From NCBI RefSeq assembly GCF_017161445.1, contig NZ_CP071060.1, positions 1,426,001 through 1,490,000 on the forward strand: 64,000 nucleotides of DNA, given 5' to 3'. A program made the position numbers and the translations under genes. Below the pieces are notes generated by a model. That model saw nothing but the letters and a program-made list of their open reading frames with translations, ran no database searches and was not told the origin of the DNA. Positions 56,973 through 64,000 of this stretch are shown here, in pieces; within the stretch, counting starts at the first letter, position 1; every line of letters begins with the position of its first letter. The DNA comes from Niveibacterium microcysteis (GTDB lineage Bacteria; Pseudomonadota; Gammaproteobacteria; Burkholderiales; Rhodocyclaceae).

Positions 56973-57001
56973 TTGCAGAGTTTGCGTGGATCTGGTATTT
57001 T
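56973..57001 (+). promoter_or_regulatory. Promoter of the rpsP operon
   Basis: TTGCAG (56973-56978), a 17-base spacer and TATTTT (56996-57001) end 38 bases before the rpsP start. Confidence 0.65.
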
Positions 57002-57038
57002 GGCGAGCTTTTCTGCACACCGCATACAGGATTTCGAC

Positions 57039-57287
57039 ATGGTTGTGATTCGCCTTGCCCGGGGCGGCGCCAAGAAGCGCCCGTTCTTCAATATCGTTGC
57101 AACCGACTCGCGTAGCCGTCGTGACGGCCGCTTTATCGAGCGCGTTGGCTTCTACAACCCGATGGCCAGCGAATCCGAAAAGGGTCTGGTCGTTAACGCC
57201 GAGCGCCTTGCCTACTGGCAGAGCAACGGCGCGCTGCTGTCGCCGACCGTTGAGCGTCTGGTCAAGGGCGCAAAGGTCTCGGCCTGA
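57039..57287 (+). CDS. rpsP: 30S ribosomal protein S16
   Basis: An 82-residue r-protein of the 30S body. ATG at 57039 with AGGA upstream; the open frame 22 codons earlier is promoter and leader. Wording: [36 protein letters not shown]. It starts the rpsP-rimM-trmD-rplS operon, an order conserved in most proteobacteria. Confidence 0.99.
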   Translation: MVVIRLARGGAKKRPFFNIVATDSRSRRDGRFIERVGFYNPMASESEKGLVVNAERLAYWQSNGALLSPTVERLVKGAKVSA

Positions 57288-57310
57288 TTGATTCGCTGGA
57301 GCGGGCGCCG

Positions 57311-57817
57311 ATGATAGTGCTCGGTCGCGTCGCGGACCCGTTCAGCATTCAGGGTTGGGTCAAGGTTCATGCCTTCGGGGATGATCCGATCTCTTGGCGC
57401 ACGATGCCGCAGTGGTGGCTGTGCGCGGATCCTGATGCGCCAGAATCAGCTTGGCAGCCGTACCGCCTTCGTGGTTGCAAGGCGCACGGCAAAGGAATAG
57501 TCGCGGCGTTCGTTGGTGTGGCAGACCGCACGGCAGCTGAAAAGCTGGTGGGCCTGTACATCGCCGCGCCGCGTGAAGCACTACCCGCAACCGGACTGGA
57601 CGAGTATTACTGGGCTGACCTGATCGGCTTGGCGGTCGAGAATACCGCTGGTGTCGCGTTGGGTTCGGTCAGTGGCTTGCTGAGCACCGGGGCGCATGAT
57701 GTGCTTCAGGTGCAGGACGGCGACACGGAGCGGTTGATTCCGTTCGTCGGCGCCTATGTGCTGGACGTGAATCTTGCCGAAAAGCGGATTCGCGTGGATT
57801 GGGAAGCCGATTGGTGA
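57311..57817 (+). CDS. rimM: 16S rRNA processing protein RimM
   Basis: A 168-residue 30S maturation factor that helps assemble the 30S head by contacting S19 and 16S rRNA. N-terminal domain [27 protein letters not shown]-barrel with [36 protein letters not shown] and [18 protein letters not shown] at 57311; GGAG ten bases upstream. Its stop overlaps the trmD GTG start (GTGA). Confidence 0.97.
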   Translation: MIVLGRVADPFSIQGWVKVHAFGDDPISWRTMPQWWLCADPDAPESAWQPYRLRGCKAHGKGIVAAFVGVADRTAAEKLVGLYIAAPREALPATGLDEYYWADLIGLAVENTAGVALGSVSGLLSTGAHDVLQVQDGDTERLIPFVGAYVLDVNLAEKRIRVDWEADW

Positions 57818-58623
57818 TCTCGACCGCGCAGCGCCCTCGCCATTACGGTGTGGTGACGCTGTTTCCGGAGATGTTCTCTGCGCTGACCGGAAGCGGTATC
57901 ACGCGGCGGGCGATTGATCGGGGATTGTGGCAGCTGGATTGCTGGAATCCGCGTGACTACGCGTTCGATAATCACCGCACGGTGGATGACCGCCCCTACG
58001 GTGGTGGCCCCGGGATGGTGATGCTGGGGGATCCACTTCAGGCTGCAATCGAGGCCGCCAAGTCCGCCCAGTGCGAACGAGTTGGTCGCGCTGGCAAGGT
58101 TGTGTACCTGTCGCCGCAAGGTCGTACGTTGAACCACGATCTGGTGCGCGAGTTGGTTGATGAGGATGCGCTGGTCTTGCTGTGTGGGCGTTACGAGGGC
58201 GTTGATCAACGTTTGATCGACCGCCATGTCGATCTGGAAGTGTCGATCGGCGACTTCGTGGTGTCAGGCGGTGAGTTGCCGGCGATGCTGCTGATTGATG
58301 CGCTGGTGCGGCATTTGCCCGGGGCGCTGAATGACGCGGCATCTGCGGTTGAGGACTCGTTCGTGGATGGTCTTTTGGACTGCCCGCATTACACCCGGCC
58401 GGAGATGTGGCAAGACGACCCGGTGCCTGAGGTCTTGTTGTCGGGTGACCATGCGCGGATTCGGCGCTGGCGTCTGAAGCAGGCGCTTGGGCGGACCGCT
58501 GAACGGCGGCCGGATCTGCTCCAGGCGCGCAGCTTGAGCAAGGAAGAAGTGCGACTGCTGGCTGAATACCGGCAGGAGCAGGCGGAAGCGCCAAAAACCG
58601 GGAATGGCAACGTTTCCGAATGA
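57814..58623 (+). CDS. trmD: tRNA (guanine-N1)-methyltransferase TrmD
   Basis: A 269-residue SPOUT enzyme that methylates G37 of tRNAs to prevent frameshifting. GTG at 57814 overlaps the rimM stop; the ORF could open five codons earlier at TTG. Conserved trefoil-knot wording: [44 protein letters not shown] and [14 protein letters not shown], with the C-terminal [14 protein letters not shown]. Followed by a 76-base gap and rplS. Confidence 0.97.
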   Translation: MISTAQRPRHYGVVTLFPEMFSALTGSGITRRAIDRGLWQLDCWNPRDYAFDNHRTVDDRPYGGGPGMVMLGDPLQAAIEAAKSAQCERVGRAGKVVYLSPQGRTLNHDLVRELVDEDALVLLCGRYEGVDQRLIDRHVDLEVSIGDFVVSGGELPAMLLIDALVRHLPGALNDAASAVEDSFVDGLLDCPHYTRPEMWQDDPVPEVLLSGDHARIRRWRLKQALGRTAERRPDLLQARSLSKEEVRLLAEYRQEQAEAPKTGNGNVSE

Positions 58624-58699
58624 AGAAAGGCACGTACCAGGTGGCGACCTGCTCTGCGTGTGAGGCCACTGGCCATTGATCAATCTTAGGAGATACGCG

Positions 58700-59080
58700 A
58701 TGAATCTGATTCAGCAACTGGAACAAGAAGAGATTGCCCGCCTTGGCAAGACGATCCCCGAGTTCGCCCCGGGCGATACCGTGGTCGTTCAAGTGAAGGT
58801 CAAGGAAGGTAACCGCGAGCGTCTGCAGGCTTACGAAGGCGTCGTCATCGCCAAGCGTAACCGCGGCCTGAACTCGGCTTTCATCGTCCGCAAGATTTCG
58901 TCGGGCGAAGGCGTCGAGCGTACGTTCCAGACCTACTCGCCGCTGGTTGCCGCGATCGAAGTCAAGCGTCGTGGTGACGTGCGCCGTGCCAAGTTGTACT
59001 ACCTCCGCGATCGTTCGGGCAAGTCCGCACGTATCAAGGAAAAGCTGCCGACCCGCGCTGCCGCGAAGGCAGCCGAGTAA
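58700..59080 (+). CDS. rplS: 50S ribosomal protein L19
   Basis: A 126-residue r-protein at the 30S/50S interface. ATG at 58700 with TAGGAGA upstream; the longer frame at 58676 is not used. Wording: [94 protein letters not shown]. It ends the operon, with a hairpin past it. Confidence 0.99.
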   Translation: MNLIQQLEQEEIARLGKTIPEFAPGDTVVVQVKVKEGNRERLQAYEGVVIAKRNRGLNSAFIVRKISSGEGVERTFQTYSPLVAAIEVKRRGDVRRAKLYYLRDRSGKSARIKEKLPTRAAAKAAE

Positions 59081-59110
59081 TCGGTCGCCACGCAGCACTC
59101 GCTGTGTCGC

Positions 59111-59137
59111 ACAACGCCCCGCGAGTCGGGGCGTTGT
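59111..59137 (+). terminator. Hairpin after rplS
   Basis: A perfect 11-bp stem (59111-59121 with 59127-59137) with a 5-nt loop lies 30 bases after the stop. No T-run follows, so termination may be partial. Confidence 0.55.
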
Positions 59138-59184
59138 CATATCTGGCGCCTTAGAATGTCTCGTCGAATTACGGAGTTGGAACC

Positions 59185-60213
59185 ATGATCAAGGTTGGGA
59201 TTGTCGGCGGCACCGGTTACACCGGCGTCGAATTGCTCCGCTTGCTCGCGCAGCACCCGGATGTCGAACTTACGGCGATTACGTCGCGCTCCGAGGCGGG
59301 CATGCCGGTTGCCGACATGTTTCCGAGCCTGCGTCGCCGAGTGAATCTGGTTTTCCAGGACCCAGCAAGTGCCGGGCTGGATCAGTGCGATGTGGTGTTC
59401 TTTGCGACCCCACATGGCGTCGCGATGGCACAGTCGCCACAGTTGCTGGCGGCGGGCACCAAGGTGATCGATCTGGCGGCCGACTTCCGGCTTAAGTCGC
59501 TCGACGAGTTCAGCAAGTGGTACAAGATTCCGCACACCGCGCCAGACTTGTTGGAAGAGGCTGTATACGGCTTGCCGGAGCTGAATCGGAAGGCGATCGC
59601 CTCTGCGCGTGTGATCGCGAATCCGGGCTGTTATGCGACCGCGGTTCAGCTGGGTTTCCTGCCCCTGGTCGAGGCCGGCGTGGCCGATCTGGACCACCTG
59701 GTCGCGAATGCTGCATCCGGCGTGTCCGGCGCTGGCCGCAAGGCGGAAGTGGGGTCACTGTTTGCCGAAGCGAGCGACAACTTCAAGGCCTATGGCGTGG
59801 CCGGCCATCGCCATCTGCCTGAGATTTGCCAGGGCTTGGAGCAGGCCGCCGGTCGCAAGGTCGGGCTGACCTTCGTGCCGCATCTGCTGCCGCAGATCCG
59901 CGGCATTCTCGCAACGCTGTATGCACGTGTTAGTCCGGATATCGACGTACAGGCGCTTTATGAGAAGCGCTTTGCGGGGGAGCCTTTCGTCGATGTGATG
60001 CCCGCAGGCAGCACGCCGGACACCCGCTCGGTACGCGCTTCGAACATGGTGCGGATTGCGGTGCATCGCCCGCAGGGCGGCGATACGGTGGTCGTGCTGG
60101 TTGCCGAAGACAATCTGGTCAAGGGGGCTGCCGGTCAGGCGGTGCAGAACATGAACCTGATGTTCGGGCTTGAAGAAACGGCGGGCCTTACCCATATCCC
60201 GGTATTGCCCTGA
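59185..60213 (+). CDS. argC: N-acetyl-gamma-glutamyl-phosphate reductase (class I)
   Basis: A 342-residue NADP-dependent enzyme, third step of arginine synthesis. [15 protein letters not shown] is the dinucleotide site; the catalytic Cys is in ANPGCYATA; the conserved [10 protein letters not shown] and [11 protein letters not shown] regions follow. ATG at 59185. No other arg genes are linked here; the gene lies between rplS and erpA, an arrangement I associate with Betaproteobacteria. No ARG box is obvious upstream. Confidence 0.98.
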   Translation: MIKVGIVGGTGYTGVELLRLLAQHPDVELTAITSRSEAGMPVADMFPSLRRRVNLVFQDPASAGLDQCDVVFFATPHGVAMAQSPQLLAAGTKVIDLAADFRLKSLDEFSKWYKIPHTAPDLLEEAVYGLPELNRKAIASARVIANPGCYATAVQLGFLPLVEAGVADLDHLVANAASGVSGAGRKAEVGSLFAEASDNFKAYGVAGHRHLPEICQGLEQAAGRKVGLTFVPHLLPQIRGILATLYARVSPDIDVQALYEKRFAGEPFVDVMPAGSTPDTRSVRASNMVRIAVHRPQGGDTVVVLVAEDNLVKGAAGQAVQNMNLMFGLEETAGLTHIPVLP

Positions 60214-60283
60214 ACAATCGTCCGGTGCGGTAGAGCAACTGCAGCGGGTGGGGAACGCGGGGCTGTTTCACCGGTCGAACGGT

Positions 60284-60312
60284 TTGACGCCTCGCGCCCC
60301 AAAATCCATAAT
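60284..60312 (+). promoter_or_regulatory. Promoter of erpA
   Basis: TTGACG (60284-60289), a 17-base spacer and CATAAT (60307-60312) end 27 bases before the erpA ATG. A strong sigma-70 match. No Rrf2/IscR site was identified by eye. Confidence 0.7.
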
Positions 60313-60339
60313 CAAACCCTTCTGAATCAGGAGTTTGCA

Positions 60340-60690
60340 ATGACTACAGTGACTGAAGTGCCAGACTTCCTGGTCTTTACCGACAGTGCTGCCAGCAAGG
60401 TCAAGGAGTTGATCCTCGAAGAGGGCAATCCGGATCTCAAGCTGCGTGTGTTCGTCAGCGGCGGCGGTTGTTCGGGCTTCCAGTACGGCTTCACTTTCGA
60501 CGAGATCACCAACGACGACGATACGGTGGTGACGAAGGAAGGCGTGACGCTTTTGATCGATCCGATGAGCTACCAGTACCTCACCGGCGCCGAGATCGAC
60601 TACACGGAAGGTCTTGAGGGTGCTCAGTTCGTCATCAAGAACCCGAACGCCACCAGCACCTGTGGTTGCGGGTCGTCGTTCTCGGTCTGA
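60340..60690 (+). CDS. erpA: Iron-sulfur cluster insertion protein ErpA
   Basis: A 116-residue A-type carrier that hands Fe-S clusters to apo-enzymes such as IspG/IspH of isoprenoid synthesis. The three cluster-ligand cysteines are present: Cys in [15 protein letters not shown] and the CGC pair in [16 protein letters not shown]. Length and wording match ErpA. Linked by function to dxs and ispA of the same pathway 0.2-3 kb downstream, though on the other strand. Confidence 0.97.
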   Translation: MTTVTEVPDFLVFTDSAASKVKELILEEGNPDLKLRVFVSGGGCSGFQYGFTFDEITNDDDTVVTKEGVTLLIDPMSYQYLTGAEIDYTEGLEGAQFVIKNPNATSTCGCGSSFSV

Positions 60691-60700
60691 GTTTTTCTGG

Positions 60701-60729
60701 GCGTAACGCCGCATCGCGTGGCGTTACGC
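60701..60729 (+). terminator. Hairpin past erpA
   Basis: A perfect 10-bp inverted repeat (60701-60710 with 60720-60729) with a 9-nt loop sits 10 bases after the erpA stop. A T5 run (60692-60696) precedes it instead of following, so the termination role is uncertain. Confidence 0.45.
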
Positions 60730-60870
60730 TTGCTGGCCCCTTGGGCCGTAGGTTCGCCTGGTTCGGTGAGATCCCGCTCACGGTGCAATGCCGTGGCACG
60801 ACAGGCTGGTCTGAAGTGAATCCGGTGGGTTTGCCTCGAACGAGGCTTTAGCGGGCGGCCTCGCGCGACA

Positions 60871-60905
60871 CCGGCAGGCATTGCGGATCCCCGCGCCTGC
60901 CGGTT
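60871..60905. terminator. Hairpin between erpA and folE2
   Basis: A 10-bp stem (60871-60880 with 60896-60905) with a 15-nt loop lies next to the folE2 stop. TTTGATTTG follows on the plus strand only, so it may finish erpA read-through more than folE2. Confidence 0.4.
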
Positions 60906-60915
60906 TGATTTGCGC

Positions 60916-61743
60916 TCAGGCGACGGCTGAAGTGCGCTTGTCGCGCTCGATCAGCGCATAGGCGCTGTGGTTGTGGATCGACTCGAAGTTCTCGCACTCC
61001 ACGACATAGGCGTAGATTCGCGCCTCGGCGTTGAGGCGGCCAGCGACGTCACGCACCATGTCTTCGACGAACTTCGGGTTGTCGTAGGCGCGTTCGGTGA
61101 CCCATTTTTCGTCTGGCCGCTTGAGCAGGCCGAACAGCTCGCATGAGGCTTCCGACTCGACGAGCTGGACGATCTCTTCGATCCAGACACGCTCTTTTGC
61201 GAAAGCGGTGACCGTGACGTGGGATCGCTGGTTGTGCGCGCCGCGCTCGGAAATCTTCTTCGAGCAGGGGCACAGGCTGGTGACCGGCACCAGTACCTTC
61301 ATCGTGAACTCACACTCACCGCCCGGCTTGATCTCGCCCACGAAGGTGACTTCGTAGTCCATCAGGCTCTTCACGCCGGACACCGGCGCAGCCTTGTTGA
61401 TGAAGAACGGGAAGGTCATCTCGATGTGGCCGGTCTCGGCTTCCAGTCGTTCGACCATTTCGCGCAGCATCGGCTCGAAGGACTCGACCGAGATCTCCTG
61501 GTCGTGACCGTTCAGGATCTCGATGAAGCGTGACATATGGGTGCCTTTGAAATTGTGCGGCAAACCCACATACATGCTGAACGTCGCGACCGTGTGCTGA
61601 ACCCCGCCGCTGCGGTCGGCAACCTTGACCGGATGGCGGATCGACTTGATGCCAACCTTGTTGATTGCGAGCCGGCGGCGGTCTTCCGTGCTCTGAACGT
61701 CGGGCATCGGGGCGGCGACGTCGGGGGTGTTCTTGGTATCCAT
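60916..61743 (-). CDS. folE2: GTP cyclohydrolase IB (FolE2)
   Basis: A 275-residue metal-flexible enzyme that makes dihydroneopterin triphosphate for folate (and queuosine) synthesis. FolE2 uses Mn2+/Fe2+ or other metals and is often expressed under zinc limitation. Catalytic-site segments: [22 protein letters not shown], with the metal-binding Cys, and the final [21 protein letters not shown] at 61743 has AAGGA upstream; the open frame 43 codons further up is not used. A zinc-responsive site was looked for upstream without success. It follows dxs on the same strand with a gap of 143 bases. Confidence 0.97.
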   Translation of the reverse strand: MDTKNTPDVAAPMPDVQSTEDRRRLAINKVGIKSIRHPVKVADRSGGVQHTVATFSMYVGLPHNFKGTHMSRFIEILNGHDQEISVESFEPMLREMVERLEAETGHIEMTFPFFINKAAPVSGVKSLMDYEVTFVGEIKPGGECEFTMKVLVPVTSLCPCSKKISERGAHNQRSHVTVTAFAKERVWIEEIVQLVESEASCELFGLLKRPDEKWVTERAYDNPKFVEDMVRDVAGRLNAEARIYAYVVECENFESIHNHSAYALIERDKRTSAVA

Positions 61744-61886
61744 ACGTCCTTTCCTGCCGGGCGCGCGTCGGATTGGCCGGGAGGAGGCGTGGTCCTGCGT
61801 GGGCTGGGTGTGCGCCCGGATTCTGGCTAGTTGGGGGCGGATGGCCCCCGAATCAAGGCGCCATCCTAACATTCCCGACTAAGTTA

Positions 61887-63764
61887 CTAAACTATTGCGG
61901 CGATAGTTGCGAGCCGTGCGCGCACCCGCTCAATGATCTGCTCGGGGGTGAGGCCGATTTCAGTGAGCAGTTGGCCCTGGTCGCCGTGATCGACAAATCG
62001 ATCCGGCAGGCCCAGGCGCATGTGCGGTATCGCAATGCCCATTTCTTCCAGCGCGCGGGAAACTTCCGAGCCGGCGCCCCCGATTACCGCGTTCTCTTCC
62101 AGTGTGACCAGTAATTCGTGGTTTGCGGCGACGTCGCGCAGCATGTCGAGGTCCAGCGGTTTGATGAAACGCATGTTGACGACACTTGCGTCCAGCGCCT
62201 CACCGGCTTTGAGCGCGGCCGACAGCAGGGTGCCGAAAGCGAGCAGGGCGACGCGCTTGCCGTCGCGACGACGCTCGGCTTTGCCGATCGGTAGCGTGGT
62301 CAGTGCCGCATCGGGCACGACACCGGTGCCGCTGCCGCGCGGATAACGGACGGCGGTCGGGCCGTCGTGGCGGTAGGCCGTGGTCAGCATCTTGCGGCAC
62401 TCGTCCTCGTCCGCCGGTGCCATGATGACCATATTCGGTATGCAGGCAAGGAAGGAGAGGTCAAACGCGCCATGGTGGGTGGCGCCGTCGGCACCGACCA
62501 GACCGCCGCGGTCGATTGCGAGCATCACCGGCAGGTTCTGCAGCGCGATGTCATGGATCAGCTGATCATAGGCGCGCTGTAGGAAGGTCGAATAGATCGC
62601 GACGACGGGCTTGGCGCCTTCACAGGCGAGACCCGCAGCGAAGGTCAGCGCGTGCTGCTCGGCGATACCAACGTCGAAATAGCGATCGGGGTGCTCCTGT
62701 TCGAAACGCACCAGGCCGGAGCCTTCGCGCATCGCAGGGGTAATCGCCATCAGTTTCGGGTCCGCCTTGGCCATGTCGCACAGCCAGTCGCCGAATACCT
62801 GGGTGAACGTGAGCTTACCGGCGGCTTTGCCGGCGCCGGTTGCGATGCCCTCTGTCTGGTCGAACTTAGCGACACCGTGGTACAGGATCGGGTCGTTCTC
62901 GGCGAGCTTGTAGCCTTGGCCCTTGCGCGTGATGACATGCAGGAAGAGCGGACCCTTCAGGTCACGCAGGTTCTGCAGCATCGGCACCAGGGCGTCGAGA
63001 TCGTGTCCGTCGATCGGGCCGAAGTAGCGGAAGCCGAATTCTTCAAACAGCGTGCCGGGCATCATCATGCCCTTCACGTGCTCTTCGGTGCGCCGCGCAA
63101 ACTCAAAGACTGGTGGCGGTAACTGCTCCAGGAAGCGTTTGCCGATGTCGCGCGCGCCGTTGAAGATGCGGCCCGAAAGCAAGCGCGAAAGATGCTTGTT
63201 CAGCGCACCAACCGGCGGCGAGATCGACATCTCGTTGTCGTTCAGGATGACGAGTACATCGCTGTCCGCCACGCCGGCATTGTTGAGCGCTTCGAACGCC
63301 ATGCCGGCGCTCATTGCGCCATCACCAATCACGGCGATCGCCTTGCGCGCCTCGCCGCTGCGCTGTGCCGCGATCGCCATGCCGAGTGCGGCGGAAATCG
63401 AGGTGGACGAGTGTGCGGTGCCGAAGGTGTCGTATTCGCTTTCGCAGCGGCGCGGGAAGCCGGAGATCCCTTGATAGAGCCGCAGCGTCGACATTGCCTT
63501 GCGGCGACCGGTGAGGATCTTGTGGCCGTAGGTCTGGTGGCCCACGTCCCAGACAATGCGGTCTGCCGGTGTGTTGAAGACGTAATGCAGCGCGATGGTC
63601 AGCTCGACCGTGCCAAGGTTGGACGAGAGATGTCCGCCCGTTTTGGATACCGAGTCGAGCAGAAAACTGCGCAATTCGTCGGCCAGCTGGGCAAGGTCCT
63701 TGCGTTCGAGCTGGCGCAGGTCGGCCGGGTGCTCGATGCGGTCAAGCAAGGGATAGGCGTTCAT
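61887..63764 (-). CDS. dxs: 1-deoxy-D-xylulose-5-phosphate synthase Dxs
   Basis: A 625-residue ThDP enzyme, entry step of the MEP isoprenoid pathway. [29 protein letters not shown] near the N terminus, the ThDP motif [30 protein letters not shown] region ([14 protein letters not shown]) and the C-terminal [11 protein letters not shown]. Length fits E. coli Dxs (620). Gene order ispA-dxs, with a 33-base gap, is the usual proteobacterial operon. Confidence 0.98.
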   Translation of the reverse strand: MNAYPLLDRIEHPADLRQLERKDLAQLADELRSFLLDSVSKTGGHLSSNLGTVELTIALHYVFNTPADRIVWDVGHQTYGHKILTGRRKAMSTLRLYQGISGFPRRCESEYDTFGTAHSSTSISAALGMAIAAQRSGEARKAIAVIGDGAMSAGMAFEALNNAGVADSDVLVILNDNEMSISPPVGALNKHLSRLLSGRIFNGARDIGKRFLEQLPPPVFEFARRTEEHVKGMMMPGTLFEEFGFRYFGPIDGHDLDALVPMLQNLRDLKGPLFLHVITRKGQGYKLAENDPILYHGVAKFDQTEGIATGAGKAAGKLTFTQVFGDWLCDMAKADPKLMAITPAMREGSGLVRFEQEHPDRYFDVGIAEQHALTFAAGLACEGAKPVVAIYSTFLQRAYDQLIHDIALQNLPVMLAIDRGGLVGADGATHHGAFDLSFLACIPNMVIMAPADEDECRKMLTTAYRHDGPTAVRYPRGSGTGVVPDAALTTLPIGKAERRRDGKRVALLAFGTLLSAALKAGEALDASVVNMRFIKPLDLDMLRDVAANHELLVTLEENAVIGGAGSEVSRALEEMGIAIPHMRLGLPDRFVDHGDQGQLLTEIGLTPEQIIERVRARLATIAAIV

Positions 63765-63797
63765 GTGTTACGAAGTCCCCAAATTCTTGTCGTGTCG

Positions 63798-64000
63798 TCA
63801 GAAGGAACGGTCCACGATGTAGTCGGTCAGCTGGGCTAGGCGACGGGCGCGTTCGCCGAACATGGCGAGGCTGGCGTGTGCGTCGCTGCGCAGGTCCGCG
63901 GCAAACCGTTTGGCCTCGCTCGACCCGAGCAGGGTCACGTAGGTCGGCTTGTTGTTGGCGGCATCCTTGCCGGCGGTTTTGCCCAGAGTGGTGGTGTCCG
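63798..64000 (-). CDS. ispA: Farnesyl diphosphate synthase IspA (3' part, cut by the window edge)
   Basis: The last 66 codons of a polyprenyl synthase running off the window. The visible end is TLGKTAGKDAANNKPTYVTLLG, the C-terminal signature of IspA (conserved GKTAGKD region), then helices down to DRSF and TGA at 63800-63798. It lies 33 bases upstream of dxs. IspA condenses IPP and DMAPP to FPP. The N-terminal aspartate-rich motifs are outside the window. Confidence 0.93.
   Translation of the reverse strand, partial: DTTTLGKTAGKDAANNKPTYVTLLGSSEAKRFAADLRSDAHASLAMFGERARRLAQLTDYIVDRSF

Overview
The window is about 64 kb of GC-rich, gene-dense chromosome from a Betaproteobacterium. A Rhodocyclales-like genome is my best guess, inferred from gene neighbourhoods and protein wording only. 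Pointers are nrdR-ribD beside glyA, pmbA divergent from yjgA (darP) and mog, lptFG divergent from pepA-holC-valS, proS divergent from rppH-coq7, ilvIH-ilvC-pssA-leuA, rpsP-rimM-trmD-rplS, and ispA-dxs near folE2. I see no rRNA, tRNA, CRISPR array, insertion sequence, prophage or large repeat, and no abrupt change in base composition. Most of the window is core chromosome with a few accessory clusters.

Layout. 0-5.5 kb: an HMA-like small protein, moeB, the nrdR-ribD-secreted protein chain (each joined by a 4-base GTGA overlap), glyA and a histidine phosphatase. 5.6-11.5 kb: TRAP transporter membrane subunits dctQM, a TerC-type membrane protein preceded by a yybP-ykoY (manganese) riboswitch, a methionine aminopeptidase, and the TRAP solute receptor dctP with a Tat signal. 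11.6-14.2 kb: pmbA, yjgA/darP, mog. 14.2-21.8 kb: a same-strand signalling cluster of a multi-TM Cache/PAS histidine kinase, a TonB-dependent receptor, a YfiR-like periplasmic protein and a CHASE8-type histidine kinase. 21.9-26.9 kb: glgX and a lipoprotein that joins a polysaccharide deacetylase, a caspase-like protease domain, an EF-hand and TPRs. 26.9-30.5 kb: a putative ECF-sigma stress module (lipoprotein, sigma, anti-sigma, msrP, msrQ).

30.5-37.2 kb: lytic transglycosylase, proS, rppH, coq7, an OsmC protein, a predicted small RNA, rplM-rpsI and a porin. 37.3-47 kb: valS, an acidic Ala-rich protein, holC, pepA, lptFG, an RDD protein and a sigma factor with two small partners. 47-53 kb: branched-chain amino-acid synthesis (ilvI, ilvH, ilvC, leuA) with pssA. 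53-57 kb: a DUF2069 protein, wrbA, yihY and a PilZ-like protein. 57-60.7 kb: the rpsP operon, argC and erpA. 60.9-64 kb: folE2, dxs and the 3' end of ispA.

Four observations deserve most attention. (1) The deacetylase-caspase-EF-hand-TPR lipoprotein. (2) The YfiR/CHASE8 pairing in which the output is a histidine kinase and a TonB receptor sits in the same cluster. (3) A roughly 115-nt predicted small RNA at 34.9-35.0 kb with its own promoter and terminator and a loop that copies the anti-Shine-Dalgarno sequence of 16S rRNA. (4) The Mn2+ riboswitch in front of terC, with two mutually exclusive folds visible. A sigma factor that seems to begin with CTG, and an ECF sigma/anti-sigma pair next to the periplasmic methionine-sulfoxide reductase system, are also notable.
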